DNA from: CALVGQ01 sp964370435
GTDB lineage: Bacteria > Bacillota_I > Bacilli_A > Erysipelotrichales > Erysipelotrichaceae
DNA: 64,000 nucleotides
Assembly: GCA_964370435.1 (NCBI GenBank)
Contig: CAYJJG010000001.1
Coordinates: 198,977-262,976 of the forward strand
Direction of reading: 5' to 3'
Below the pieces are notes generated by a model. It ran no database searches. It was not told the DNA's origin and was given only the letters and a program-made list of their open reading frames with translations. Of this stretch, positions 8,256-16,967 are shown piece by piece; the first letter of the stretch is position 1; every line of letters begins with the position of its first letter. The translations under genes were made by a program, and so were the position numbers.

Positions 8256-8291
8256 ATGATTTTCTTCTTTATTGTGGTTATGAGGATTTAT

Positions 8292-9200
8292 TTAGCGGCT
8301 TTCATTCATAAATAGTGGCTTATCCACTATACTCATTGCTTCTTGCGCTGTATTTATTTCACAGTTATATAAGCGATTAAATAACTCTTTATTGTTTAGC
8401 CTTACTAAAGTATACGGTTTTATCTCAAAAGTACTATTTGGGAAAACTATTTCCATGTTTTCTGAATCACTCGTATATAAAAGTATATTTTTATTTTTAT
8501 ATACTAAACTATTCATTAAATGTAGCAATGCATTGCTAGTTAGATAGATACATTCTTTTATTTCTAATGCATTATCATTTTCAAAAACTACTATATACCC
8601 TTCTAATTCTTCATTATTATAATGGGCAAGGATTCTACCATTTTGTGCTTTAATTTCATTAAAGTATTTTTGATAATATTCTAAATCTCTAATTACATAG
8701 CCACTAAAACGAGAAACAAATTTGCCATAAAGTGCAAGGAAATCTTCTGCATTACAACTTTGTGTTACCTTTGGTGTTATTTTTTTTATATTTTCTTTTT
8801 TAATGTCCCATATTCGTTGTCGATAAACTTCTTCAAATCCGTATTTTTTGTATAATTCGGGATTATACGCCTGAATCATGGTAATTAACTCTTGATGATC
8901 CGCCTCATCAAGCATCGCTTCCATTAGCTCATTCATGTATCCTTTACCACGGTGCTCTTCCTTAACTGCTATCCCTACAATCATACTGCAACGAAGCATG
9001 CGTCCATTAATCACAACGCTATGGGGATGTTTACAAGCGCATCCAACTACTTCATCATTTATTTGTTTAACAAATGTATCACTATTTTGGTAGTATTCTT
9101 TAAAATAATAATCTGTGTACCCACCATCATCATGTGCAAAAATATTTTTCCACATTGTGTGAATTGCATTTTTAACTTTTGTGTTTGCCCTTATAATCAT
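8292..9200 (-). CDS. GNAT-family N-acetyltransferase (Eis-like layout)
   Basis: A 302-residue protein whose N-terminal half is a GNAT fold: the acetyl-CoA signature is at residues about 75-88 (IVGIAVKEEHRGKGYMNEL), followed by YKKYGFEEVY. The C-terminal half of about 150 residues lacks a strong signature and resembles the second half of Eis/Acetyltransf_9-type proteins. The acceptor could be an aminoglycoside, polyamine or protein amine; it cannot be read here. It is the last gene of the rapZ-yvcK-whiA operon, ten bases after the DUF2156 gene, with AGGGGTGATT as ribosome site. Confidence 0.8.
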   Translation of the reverse strand: MIIRANTKVKNAIHTMWKNIFAHDDGGYTDYYFKEYYQNSDTFVKQINDEVVGCACKHPHSVVINGRMLRCSMIVGIAVKEEHRGKGYMNELMEAMLDEADHQELITMIQAYNPELYKKYGFEEVYRQRIWDIKKENIKKITPKVTQSCNAEDFLALYGKFVSRFSGYVIRDLEYYQKYFNEIKAQNGRILAHYNNEELEGYIVVFENDNALEIKECIYLTSNALLHLMNSLVYKNKNILLYTSDSENMEIVFPNSTFEIKPYTLVRLNNKELFNRLYNCEINTAQEAMSIVDKPLFMNESR

Positions 9201-9210
9201 CCAATCACCC

Positions 9211-10110
9211 CTAACATAATTTATATTTTTTTATCATTCTAGATGGCACGTATGCTTTTTTTGCTTGTCTTATATTTTCTCTTCCTAAATCATCTTCTCG
9301 ATTACATTCTTGATAATTTAAGAACTCATGTTCTATTACTTCTTTCATAATAGCTTGATATAACCCGCGTATACTACTATCCGCTTTTTCTACATTCATT
9401 TGGCACATAGTATTGGATAATTCTGATCCTATTGCGAATGCTTTTACTTCGCCATCAATACGAATACATCCTCCTTTAAGTGATAATTTGTCGCTGTTAT
9501 TTAAGACATAATCGACACCAATTTTTTCATTTATGAAATACTCATCTTCTGATTCTTCTTGTTTCCAGTTTTTTAAAAACTCAATACACTCTTTTATGTT
9601 TTTCTCATTAAAGCTTTCATAGCTATATCGTCCTTGATATTCAGCATAAAATGCATTACGATGATTTCTTTTCTTTTGCAGCTTCTTACCACTTAAGGTA
9701 ACTAATTTTTCAGTCTCATAGATATAATCAAAACTATCATATACTGGGCATACTTTTAAATCAGGATGTGCCTTGATAACCCGCTGTGCACTGTTTTCTG
9801 TAAAGCAACTCACAGTAAAATCTACTTGATAATGCGCAAAAATACTTCTAGCGTGATTGATGGCCTCATCAAAATACTGTTCTTGGCACAGTGGCATATA
9901 CAAAAATAATGTTCCTTCATGTATTCCTAATAACAAATAATAATTTTCTGTTTTTACTTTAAAAAGTGGGAACCAATGAATCCATATAAACATATTTATA
10001 ATATTATGATTACTTTCTTCATATTTAGAAAGTGAAAGATAATATTTAATGTCTTCTATGTCTTCTAAGGTTACTGCTTCAAAATCCTCTTCAATCTCAC
10101 TAATCTTCAT
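9211..10110 (-). CDS. DUF2156 family protein
   Basis: A 299-residue cytosolic protein of the DUF2156 family, which shares the GNAT-like fold of the C-terminal domain of phosphatidylglycerol lysyltransferase (MprF). Recognisable parts are GKKLQKKRNHRNAF, a substrate-side strand (IDGEVKAFAIGS), NVEKADSSIRGLYQ and a final QECNREDDLG. Aminoacyl-tRNA-dependent transfer to a lipid or peptide is a family-level guess. The start at 10110 (ATG) is preferred to the TTG at 10116; it overlaps the upstream small membrane gene by 11 bases and has no clear ribosome site, so translation is probably coupled. Confidence 0.75.
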   Translation of the reverse strand: MKISEIEEDFEAVTLEDIEDIKYYLSLSKYEESNHNIINMFIWIHWFPLFKVKTENYYLLLGIHEGTLFLYMPLCQEQYFDEAINHARSIFAHYQVDFTVSCFTENSAQRVIKAHPDLKVCPVYDSFDYIYETEKLVTLSGKKLQKKRNHRNAFYAEYQGRYSYESFNEKNIKECIEFLKNWKQEESEDEYFINEKIGVDYVLNNSDKLSLKGGCIRIDGEVKAFAIGSELSNTMCQMNVEKADSSIRGLYQAIMKEVIEHEFLNYQECNREDDLGRENIRQAKKAYVPSRMIKKYKLC

Positions 10111-10369
10111 CTTCAACCGTTCTTTCTGTATATTCTACATCAATCACATCACTTCTATTATTGTCACTTTGATTATTATAGTATCGTTCTTGTTGTCTCT
10201 TTGTTTCTTCTCTATACTGCGTTGAAGGTTTTCTAAAGAAACTGTTTCTAATAAATACATATCCCATCCACAAAAGAAGCAAAGGAAATAAAAATATAAA
10301 CACCTCTAAAACAAACGATAATATTACGATAACTACAACTGCAATAATCACTTTTCTAATAAAGTCCAT
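10100..10369 (-). CDS. Small membrane protein of unknown function
   Basis: An 89-residue protein: residues about 7-43 are very hydrophobic (one long or two short membrane helices, VIIAVVVIVILSFVLEVFIF then LFPLLLLWMGYVFI), followed by a basic patch (RNSFFRKP) and a polar, acidic tail rich in Arg, Gln, Asn, Asp and Glu. I do not recognise a family. It sits 32 bases after whiA and overlaps the DUF2156 gene, so it belongs to the same transcript. Confidence 0.6.
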   Translation of the reverse strand: MDFIRKVIIAVVVIVILSFVLEVFIFLFPLLLLWMGYVFIRNSFFRKPSTQYREETKRQQERYYNNQSDNNRSDVIDVEYTERTVEDED

Positions 10370-10401
10370 ACAAAACCTCTTTCTATATATTACTATAACA
10401 C

Positions 10402-11343
10402 TTATTTTTTATTTGTAACTAATAATGCTTTTTCTTGAATTTTTTTTAAACGATGTTTCATTCCAGATTTACTTATTGTACTATTATATATTTTCTCATA
10501 CTGAACACAAAGTTCTAATAAGCTTGCCTCTGGCATTGATATTCTAATTTCAGCAACTTCTTTTAGTTTTGCATCTAAAGAATTATAAAAATTTGCTTCC
10601 TTTAAAACATTAATATCATTAATTTGTTTTAACCCAGCTTCTTGGCTTTTCATTTCATTCGCAACTTCACAGTTATCTAAGCGGGTTAAGTTATTTCTAA
10701 AATCACGTGTTATCCGTATATCTTCAAATTTAAACAGGCTATCTACTGTTCCAATGCATCTAAGGAAATCAGCTATTTTTTCAGCAGCCTTTAAATAAAC
10801 TATAATTTGTTTCCTTCTTATAATAGTTTTAGCAGGCAAATTGAAGCGATTCATTAATTTTTGTATAAATTGTGCATGTTCCTCATTGTTGGTAGCTATC
10901 TCTAAATGATAGTTTGTTTTTGTTGGTGCGTTAACAGAACCAGTCGCCATAAAAGCTCCAGCTAAATAAGCACGTGCACAACATTCTTTTTGAACTAAAC
11001 GATAAGCTGGTCGTTCTTGTAAACCTTTATTTGTGATAATACTTAATTCCTCAAGAATATCCATAGACCGCTCTAAGATAGTTATTTGATATATATTGTT
11101 TTTCTTTAATTTCATTTTTTTAATTACTGATAATTGGCACTCGACTTTAAATTCTTCTTTAATCATTGTCCATATCCGCTTTGCAATAGTTGCATTCTCT
11201 GTTTTTACGACAATCTTTATTCCTTGTGAACTAAAAGATAATGTTGAACAAAGTTGTACTAATGCAGATAGCTCTGCCTTTTTACAGCAGTCCATTAATA
11301 CATTAAAGGAAATTTCTTTTTTGACTTCTGTAGTAAATGACAT
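10402..11343 (-). CDS. whiA: Sporulation/division regulator WhiA
   Basis: A 313-residue DNA-binding protein with an N-terminal LAGLIDADG-like domain that has lost nuclease function (SFTTEVKKEIS start, then CCARAYLAGAFMATGSVN) and a C-terminal HTH (RISMPEASLLELC, SGMKHRLKKI). In non-sporulating Gram-positives WhiA affects division and chromosome segregation. It follows yvcK directly, with AAAGGGG as ribosome site, in the rapZ-yvcK-whiA order conserved through Bacillota and Actinobacteria. Confidence 0.95.
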   Translation of the reverse strand: MSFTTEVKKEISFNVLMDCCKKAELSALVQLCSTLSFSSQGIKIVVKTENATIAKRIWTMIKEEFKVECQLSVIKKMKLKKNNIYQITILERSMDILEELSIITNKGLQERPAYRLVQKECCARAYLAGAFMATGSVNAPTKTNYHLEIATNNEEHAQFIQKLMNRFNLPAKTIIRRKQIIVYLKAAEKIADFLRCIGTVDSLFKFEDIRITRDFRNNLTRLDNCEVANEMKSQEAGLKQINDINVLKEANFYNSLDAKLKEVAEIRISMPEASLLELCVQYEKIYNSTISKSGMKHRLKKIQEKALLVTNKK

Positions 11344-11347
11344 ATTA

Positions 11348-12295
11348 TTACCCCTTTAAAACATCTTCTATACATAACTGTATTTTATAGGAATTGTGCC
11401 TAATTAAATAATCTTCAAAGTCTAATAAATCATACTGAGCTATTTGATAGGAATGTTCTTGATCTTTTATTCTTACAGGAATACTTCCTTCTAATGCATA
11501 TTTATCAATAGACTGTGGTGGTATTACGTTTTTTGCGAATAACACAACATCAATTTGAGCTCCGTGTTTAATAATAGCATCAACATGATCTTCCATAGTA
11601 TAACCATCTGTTTCTCCTGGTTGAGTCATAGCGTTACAAAAATAAATTTTTCTTGCTTTAGAATTATTCAATGCCTCTTTAATTTTTGGAATAATAAGAT
11701 TTGGTAAAATACTTGTATAGATGCTTCCAATACCAAAGATAATTACATCTGCTTCTAGTATAGCCTCAACTGCTGAAGGCATAGCAGTAACTTCTTCTGT
11801 ATAAAATACTTCTTGTATCCTGTTATTAATGTTCGGAATATTTGATTCACCACGAACAATTGTGCCATCATCCATTTTTGCATAGAGTGTTATTACTTCA
11901 GAAGAAGCTGGAATTATTTTTCCTTTTACATTAAGTACTTTGCTTAAGGTTGCAATACTCTCGATAAAATTACCACTAGCTTGAGTCATTGCAGTAAGTA
12001 TTAAGTTACCTAAATTATGTCCGAGAACATCACTATCTTCTTCTTCATCGCTCTCAAATCGATATTCCATCAGCGTTGAAAGCAAAGATTCAGACTCCGC
12101 AAGCGAAATAAGTACATTTCTGATATCACCCATTGCTGGAATGTGAAAATGTTTTCTTAATCTTCCTGTACTTCCTCCATCATCTGCTACAGTTACAATC
12201 GTTGTAATTTCTATATTTTCAATATTTTTGATTCCTCTTAGAATTGCTGATTGTCCATGACCTCCACCGATAACTACTACTTTTTTCTTACTCAT
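11348..12295 (-). CDS. yvcK: YvcK/CofD-like gluconeogenesis factor
   Basis: A 315-residue protein of the CofD-like family. The nucleotide-binding start is VVVIGGGHGQ, followed by TVADDGGSTGRLR, GDIRNVL and GHNLGNL, all family signatures. It binds UDP-sugars and is needed for growth on gluconeogenic carbon and for correct placement of cell-wall enzymes. The ATG at 12295 is chosen: it overlaps the rapZ stop by 8 bases and has AAGGTGG upstream; an earlier in-frame ATG at 12316 would add seven unlikely residues. Confidence 0.95.
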   Translation of the reverse strand: MSKKKVVVIGGGHGQSAILRGIKNIENIEITTIVTVADDGGSTGRLRKHFHIPAMGDIRNVLISLAESESLLSTLMEYRFESDEEEDSDVLGHNLGNLILTAMTQASGNFIESIATLSKVLNVKGKIIPASSEVITLYAKMDDGTIVRGESNIPNINNRIQEVFYTEEVTAMPSAVEAILEADVIIFGIGSIYTSILPNLIIPKIKEALNNSKARKIYFCNAMTQPGETDGYTMEDHVDAIIKHGAQIDVVLFAKNVIPPQSIDKYALEGSIPVRIKDQEHSYQIAQYDLLDFEDYLIRHNSYKIQLCIEDVLKG

Positions 12296-13148
12296 GCATA
12301 TAATCCACCTTATCACGATGATCTTTGAAACAAGTATATTTATCCTTATATAACTGATATAAATAGTTTGTTATTGAAACTGAGCGGTGCTGTCCACCTG
12401 TACATCCAATACCGATAGTTAAATGATTTTTTCCTTCTTGAACGTATTTATCTAGTAAGTACATTAAGAAGCTTTCAAGATGCAATAAAAATGCTTTAGT
12501 TTCTTCGCTACTCATCACAAAATTATAAACATTCTCATCATCACCACTATAAGGGCGTAGTGCTAAATCCCAATAGGGGTTAGGTAAAAAACGCACATCA
12601 AACATTAAATCAACATCTCTAGGAACACCATTTTTATAACCGAAAGAAATTAAGCTAATCGCAAAAGTTGGTGTGCTTTTTAGATTAAAGTTATTTTCAA
12701 TTTTTTTCTTTAGCTCATTATATCCCATATGTGTAGTATCTACTACTAATGTAGCGTACTCTTTATATTGTGAAAACATTTGTCTTTCGATTTGAATAGC
12801 CTCTTCTAGTGTATTAGTTACATTACTTATTAAAAGCGGATGTGTTCTTCTTGTTGATTTATATCTTGAAAGTAATACTTCATTACTCGCTGATAAGAAT
12901 AAAATTCTTAAATCAACATTTGCAGAATTAAATGCTTTTATAAATTCAAAAAAATCTATTGCTGAAGTTGATAATGCAATATATTGATATCTTGGATCAC
13001 TACTAGTTTCAACTAAACCAATAAATGAACCTAGCATTTGTACAGGAAATTGATCTATACAGTGATAACCCATATCTTCAAGAACTGAGCTGGCACTACT
13101 TTTTCCTGCACCAGACATTCCACTAACTAATACTACTCTTTTTTTCAT
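12288..13148 (-). CDS. rapZ: RNase adapter/nucleotide-binding protein RapZ (YvcJ)
   Basis: A 286-residue P-loop protein with Walker A GMSGAGKSS near residues 10-18 and a C-terminal domain with GIGCTGGQHRSV, the RapZ metabolite-binding signature. In E. coli it controls GlmS mRNA decay; in Bacillus YvcJ hydrolyses GTP and affects competence. The ATG at 13148 is chosen because GAGGTG lies six bases before it; a GTG at 13157 has no room for a ribosome site. First gene of the rapZ-yvcK-whiA operon, with its own promoter. Confidence 0.95.
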   Translation of the reverse strand: MKKRVVLVSGMSGAGKSSASSVLEDMGYHCIDQFPVQMLGSFIGLVETSSDPRYQYIALSTSAIDFFEFIKAFNSANVDLRILFLSASNEVLLSRYKSTRRTHPLLISNVTNTLEEAIQIERQMFSQYKEYATLVVDTTHMGYNELKKKIENNFNLKSTPTFAISLISFGYKNGVPRDVDLMFDVRFLPNPYWDLALRPYSGDDENVYNFVMSSEETKAFLLHLESFLMYLLDKYVQEGKNHLTIGIGCTGGQHRSVSITNYLYQLYKDKYTCFKDHRDKVDYMHE

Positions 13149-13166
13149 TAGTTTCACCTCGCTATA

Positions 13167-13195
13167 ATTCTACCACAGTGCCACGTGTTTCACAA
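13167..13195 (-). promoter_or_regulatory. Promoter of the rapZ-yvcK-whiA operon
   Basis: On the minus strand TTGTGA and TAGAAT are separated by 17 bases, with the -10 ending 18 bases before the rapZ ATG. The spacer contains CACGTG; it resembles only part of a parS site and is not counted as one. Confidence 0.6.
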
Positions 13196-13228
13196 TCTTC
13201 ATTATATTCGCTAGTATAGTTTTTAGAA

Positions 13229-13268
13229 TAAAAAAAGCACAATAGTAATTATTATACCCTTATGCTTC
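13229..13268 (-). terminator. Possible terminator after osmC
   Basis: On the minus strand AAGCA, overlapping the osmC stop codon, can pair with TGCTT directly before a run of seven T, with a weak A/T inner stem. The position between osmC and the rapZ promoter fits; the stem is poor. Confidence 0.4.
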
Positions 13269-13646
13269 TACTTCTATTTCGTAAGACATCTTTGCGACAC
13301 GTGATATTGTTTCATAGATGGAACAATATTTACATGCTAAGACAAAAGATTTTTTTATTGCCTCTTCTTTATCACTGCCTTTTACTAGAACTTTTAAATG
13401 TACATAATCTAGTACTGCTGGAATTTCATCTTTTTTTTCACCTTCAACCTGAATATTACAAGACTTAAAATCGATTCTTTTTTTCTGTAATATTTCTAAA
13501 AAAGTGGCATATAGGCATCCTGCTAAGGCACCAAACAATAAGTCATAGGGACTAGCTTCTGCTTTATCTCTACTTATCCTTACTTCCCCATCATCTAAAA
13601 TTAGACGACCATTAAATGTATTTTCAAATTGTATTTCTCTTTTCAT
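13260..13646 (-). CDS. OsmC/Ohr-family peroxiredoxin-like protein
   Basis: A 128-residue OsmC-fold protein. The two reactive cysteines are in place: one in GALAGCLYAT on the central helix, and a second in ACKYCSIYE. Family members reduce organic hydroperoxides with thiol help. The ATG at 13646 is used; the longer frame from 13700 would run far into trxB and has no ribosome site. It starts four bases after the trxB stop, so a thioredoxin reductase and a peroxide-reducing protein are co-transcribed, a sensible redox pair. Confidence 0.85.
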   Translation of the reverse strand: MKREIQFENTFNGRLILDDGEVRISRDKAEASPYDLLFGALAGCLYATFLEILQKKRIDFKSCNIQVEGEKKDEIPAVLDYVHLKVLVKGSDKEEAIKKSFVLACKYCSIYETISRVAKMSYEIEVEA

Positions 13647-13650
13647 ATGA

Positions 13651-14568
13651 CTACCCTTTAATGTAATGGAATGCTTGTTGAGCTGCAATTGCACCATCAC
13701 TAGTTGCGGTTACTACTTGGCGTAGCGTTTTTTTAGTAACATCACCAGCACCATAAATTCCTTTAATACTTGTCTGCATATCTTCATTAACTATGATGTA
13801 TCCTTTTTCATCAAGAATATCTAAATCTTTTACAAAAGTAGTACAAGGATCTGCACCTATGTAAGGGAATACTGCTTTAGTATTAATTGTATTTTTTTCC
13901 TTAGTATCTACATTTTCTAAAACAAGTGCAGAAACTTTATTATCTTCAGCTAATATTTCAATTGGAATATGTTTTCTAATTATATTTATTTTTTCATTTG
14001 ATTCAATTAGATTTTGAATATGTGGTTCTGCTCTAAATACATCGCGACGTATTACAATATTAACTTGGCTTGCAAATTGAGTTAAATAAAGACTTTCTTC
14101 TAATGCACCATTTCCACCACCAATTACAGTAACTATTTGATTTTTGAAAAATGCTCCATCACAAACCGCACAATAGGAAACTCCTTTTCCAGTGTAGGTT
14201 TCTTCTCCTGGAATGTTTAATAGTCTTTCTATAGTTCCTGTAGCAATAATAATTGCTCTTGTGGTATACACTGTCCCGTCTTCACAGTGCACTTCTTTAA
14301 TTTTTCCTTCTTTAATATAGCTCACATCGCCATATAAATACTCTGCTCCAAAATGAGTGGAATGTTCAAACATACTATACGCTAAATCTGCCCCGTTTAT
14401 TTCTTTGATACCTGGCCAATTTTGTATTTCAAATGTTTTTATCATTTTTCCGCCTGGTGCTGACTTTTCTAGCATGGCAGTTTTTAATCCTGCTCTTGTT
14501 GCATAAACTGCGGCTGTCATTCCAGCTGGCCCTGCGCCAATAATTATTACATCATATTGTATGTCCAT
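13651..14568 (-). CDS. trxB: Thioredoxin reductase
   Basis: A 305-residue FAD flavoenzyme that passes electrons from NADPH to thioredoxin. FAD-binding IIIGAGPAGMTAA at the N terminus, redox-active CAVC at residues 133-136, pyridine-nucleotide site VIGGGNGALEES with IRRDVFRAE (two Arg fit NADPH), and FAD-side GIYGAGDV near the end. The start overlaps the lgt-HAD fusion gene by 22 bases with AAGGAG upstream, so it is part of the uvrA-hprK-lgt operon. The motif G-N-G replaces the more common G-x-S in the NADPH loop; this occurs in the family. Confidence 0.95.
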   Translation of the reverse strand: MDIQYDVIIIGAGPAGMTAAVYATRAGLKTAMLEKSAPGGKMIKTFEIQNWPGIKEINGADLAYSMFEHSTHFGAEYLYGDVSYIKEGKIKEVHCEDGTVYTTRAIIIATGTIERLLNIPGEETYTGKGVSYCAVCDGAFFKNQIVTVIGGGNGALEESLYLTQFASQVNIVIRRDVFRAEPHIQNLIESNEKINIIRKHIPIEILAEDNKVSALVLENVDTKEKNTINTKAVFPYIGADPCTTFVKDLDILDEKGYIIVNEDMQTSIKGIYGAGDVTKKTLRQVVTATSDGAIAAQQAFHYIKG

Positions 14569-16001
14569 GAATGATTCTCCTTAACTATTTCAGTTATATC
14601 TTTTAAGTCATCAATAACTTTATTTGGTTTTGACTGGACTAATGCTTCTTTTCGTTTTTCATTGAAAATATATCCTATTGAGAAAACACCTGCATGTTTT
14701 GCAGCTTTAATATCACTAACACTATCTCCTACATAGATGCATTCATCAATGCCTCTGTTGAGCAGGGTACATGCTTTCACTATTCCTTCTTTATTAGGTT
14801 TTTCTCGTTCAACATCATCTAATCCAATAATAACATCAAAATATTTTTCCATATCAAATAAAGATAAGCCTAATCTTATTGTCGAGTTAATTTTACTAGA
14901 AACAATACCTAGTGTATATCCGTTATCATAAAGATATTGAACAGTACTTTGTGCATTTTTCATTGCGGTTACCATTTCTGGATGTACTTCCTTATTAATA
15001 ACACGGTATTCATTAATTAACATCTCTACATCACGTTCAGGGAAATATTTTTCAAAGCTTTCTTTTAAAGTAGGTCCCAATACAAAAGTTTTAACTTCTT
15101 CATTAAATTCTTCTTCAGTTTTATATTTGATAAATAAGTGGCGATACGTTTCTTGAATTGCCTTTTCAGTATCTAGCAGTGTGCCATCTAAATCAAACAG
15201 AACTACTGGTTTTTTAGGCTTCATGAATTTATTATATACGCCTACTATTCCAAGTGCGCCTATAACAATGAATACTATCGATGTAAGTTGTGCCATCCTG
15301 ATTGGGCCAAACATTAAACTATCGGTGCGTAATCCTTCTACAAAGAAGCGGATAATTCCATACCAAATTAAATACGCGTAGGTTAAATCTCCACGTTTTC
15401 TTAGTTTACTATTTCTGTATATAAACCAAATTAAAATAAATCCTATTAAATTGCCAATACTTTCATATAGAAATGTTGGCTCCCTGTAAGCTCCATCAAT
15501 AAACATTCCATTACTAATAAAAACTGGCCAACCTTGATAATACGAAGCATCCACAATTTTTCCGAATGCCTCTTGATTAATAAAATTACCCCATCTACCT
15601 ATTGTTTGTGCTATCAACATACATGGAACTATAGCATCTGCTGCTCGAAGGAAACTAATCTTTCTTTTATATGCATAGTAAAACCCATATGCACCTCCCG
15701 CAACTAGACCACCTTGAATAGCTAGTCCACCTTCATAAATTTTCAATATATCTAAAGGGTTAGCTAAAAAATAATCTAAGTTGTAAAATGCACAAAACCA
15801 CAAACGAGCACCAATAAAACCAAACAATAAACAACCTATAATTAAATCTTCTACTAAACTAAAATCATAACCATTTCTTTTTAATTGGCGCCATGCAAAT
15901 GCTGCACATACTCCAATACCACCCATCATGGTAATAGCATACCAAGCAATAGTGAATGGACCAATTTCTAAAAAGGTCTTAGCATCTGGAAAAAAACTCA
16001 T
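14547..16001 (-). CDS. lgt: Prolipoprotein diacylglyceryl transferase fused to PpaX-like HAD phosphatase
   Basis: A 484-residue two-domain protein. Residues 1-262 are Lgt: seven membrane segments, YEGGLAIQGGL and the signature GRWGNFINQEAFG (Arg136), and VEGLRTDSL near the end. It transfers diacylglycerol from phosphatidylglycerol to the lipobox Cys of prolipoproteins. Residues 266-484 are a complete HAD phosphatase: FDLDGTLLDT (Asp270/Asp272), VSSK, EREKPNKE and YVGDSVSDIKAAK, closest in style to PpaX/Gph. In Bacillus hprK, lgt and ppaX are separate consecutive genes; here the last two are one frame with no stop between. PpaX hydrolyses pyrophosphate released when HprK dephosphorylates HPr. 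The gene starts on the last base of the hprK stop codon. Confidence 0.92.
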   Translation of the reverse strand: MSFFPDAKTFLEIGPFTIAWYAITMMGGIGVCAAFAWRQLKRNGYDFSLVEDLIIGCLLFGFIGARLWFCAFYNLDYFLANPLDILKIYEGGLAIQGGLVAGGAYGFYYAYKRKISFLRAADAIVPCMLIAQTIGRWGNFINQEAFGKIVDASYYQGWPVFISNGMFIDGAYREPTFLYESIGNLIGFILIWFIYRNSKLRKRGDLTYAYLIWYGIIRFFVEGLRTDSLMFGPIRMAQLTSIVFIVIGALGIVGVYNKFMKPKKPVVLFDLDGTLLDTEKAIQETYRHLFIKYKTEEEFNEEVKTFVLGPTLKESFEKYFPERDVEMLINEYRVINKEVHPEMVTAMKNAQSTVQYLYDNGYTLGIVSSKINSTIRLGLSLFDMEKYFDVIIGLDDVEREKPNKEGIVKACTLLNRGIDECIYVGDSVSDIKAAKHAGVFSIGYIFNEKRKEALVQSKPNKVIDDLKDITEIVKENHSWTYNMM

Positions 16002-16963
16002 TATCTGTCCTCTTTATCTCTATTCTTTCTATTTTGTTCCTCTATGTAATCATACACTCTTTGTTCAAAAAGTTTAGCACTGTCGAATCCACGATCTTTA
16101 AGTTGGAAATTAGTAACCGCTGATTCCACTAGCACCGCCATATTTCTACCTTCTTTTACTGGTAGAACAATTAGTGGTACTTCTATTCCTAAAATATCTA
16201 GGTATTGTTGTTCCTCATTACCGACACGCATATATTCTACGTGTTCATCAAATTTCTCTAAATTTATAACTAAATCAATATCACATTGGCTTAAGACTGA
16301 GCTTCCACCAAACATTCTTGATACATCGATAATACCAATACCTCGTATCTCTAACATACCCTCTAATAATTGTGGTGCTCTTCCAATAAGAGAATTATGT
16401 ACTCTTGAAACATCTACACGATCATCTGCTGCTAATACATGACTTTTGCGTATTAACTCCAAAGCAATTTCACTTTTACCCATACCGCTTTCACCGGTAA
16501 TTAACACACCTTTACCATATACATTGATTAATACACCATGTAATGTTTCTACTGGTGCCATTTTCGCATCAAGGAAAGTAACTAATTCCACCATTACACG
16601 ATAGGTAGGTACATTGGTTTCTAATATAGGGAAGTTTCTTGCTATCGCCATTTTTTTTATACATTCTGGACATTTTTGTTGATGTGCAAAAATAATGCAC
16701 GGTGTATAACTATCTGTTAGTTTATCAAAGCGTTCTTGAAGATCTTCGTTACTTAATGAAGCCATATAAGCACTTTCTTTTTCACCAATAATTACAATAC
16801 GTCGAGGTTCAGAATATTTATAAAACCCTGTCAATTCTAAGCCAGGTCGATTCACATCAGGAACAATAACCCATCGTTCCAATGCTTCTTCGCTTCCTGT
16901 GATTTGTTTATACTGTAGCGTTTCTACAATTTCTCTAATCTTAACTTTTCCAACTGGTTCCAT
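16001..16963 (-). CDS. hprK: HPr kinase/phosphorylase
   Basis: A 320-residue bifunctional enzyme that phosphorylates Ser46 of HPr with ATP and reverses it with phosphate, giving pyrophosphate; it is the sensor of carbon catabolite repression in Bacillota. His142 in LHGVLINVYG, Walker A GESGMGKS at 157-164, LAADDRVD, and the family signature LEIRGIGIID near 206 are all present. It begins four bases after the uvrA stop and is followed directly by the Lgt-PpaX fusion, keeping the kinase beside the enzyme likely to remove its pyrophosphate product. Confidence 0.96.
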   Translation of the reverse strand: MEPVGKVKIREIVETLQYKQITGSEEALERWVIVPDVNRPGLELTGFYKYSEPRRIVIIGEKESAYMASLSNEDLQERFDKLTDSYTPCIIFAHQQKCPECIKKMAIARNFPILETNVPTYRVMVELVTFLDAKMAPVETLHGVLINVYGKGVLITGESGMGKSEIALELIRKSHVLAADDRVDVSRVHNSLIGRAPQLLEGMLEIRGIGIIDVSRMFGGSSVLSQCDIDLVINLEKFDEHVEYMRVGNEEQQYLDILGIEVPLIVLPVKEGRNMAVLVESAVTNFQLKDRGFDSAKLFEQRVYDYIEEQNRKNRDKEDR

Positions 16964-16967
16964 GAAT

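Noticed and set aside
10402..11343. LAGLIDADG-like segment suggesting a homing endonuclease
   Set aside because: It is the normal degenerate domain of WhiA; the HTH and gene order fit WhiA.
13173..13197. CACGTGTTTCAC near the rapZ promoter, similar to part of parS
   Set aside because: The two halves are not in the parS order and do not form the 16-bp palindrome.
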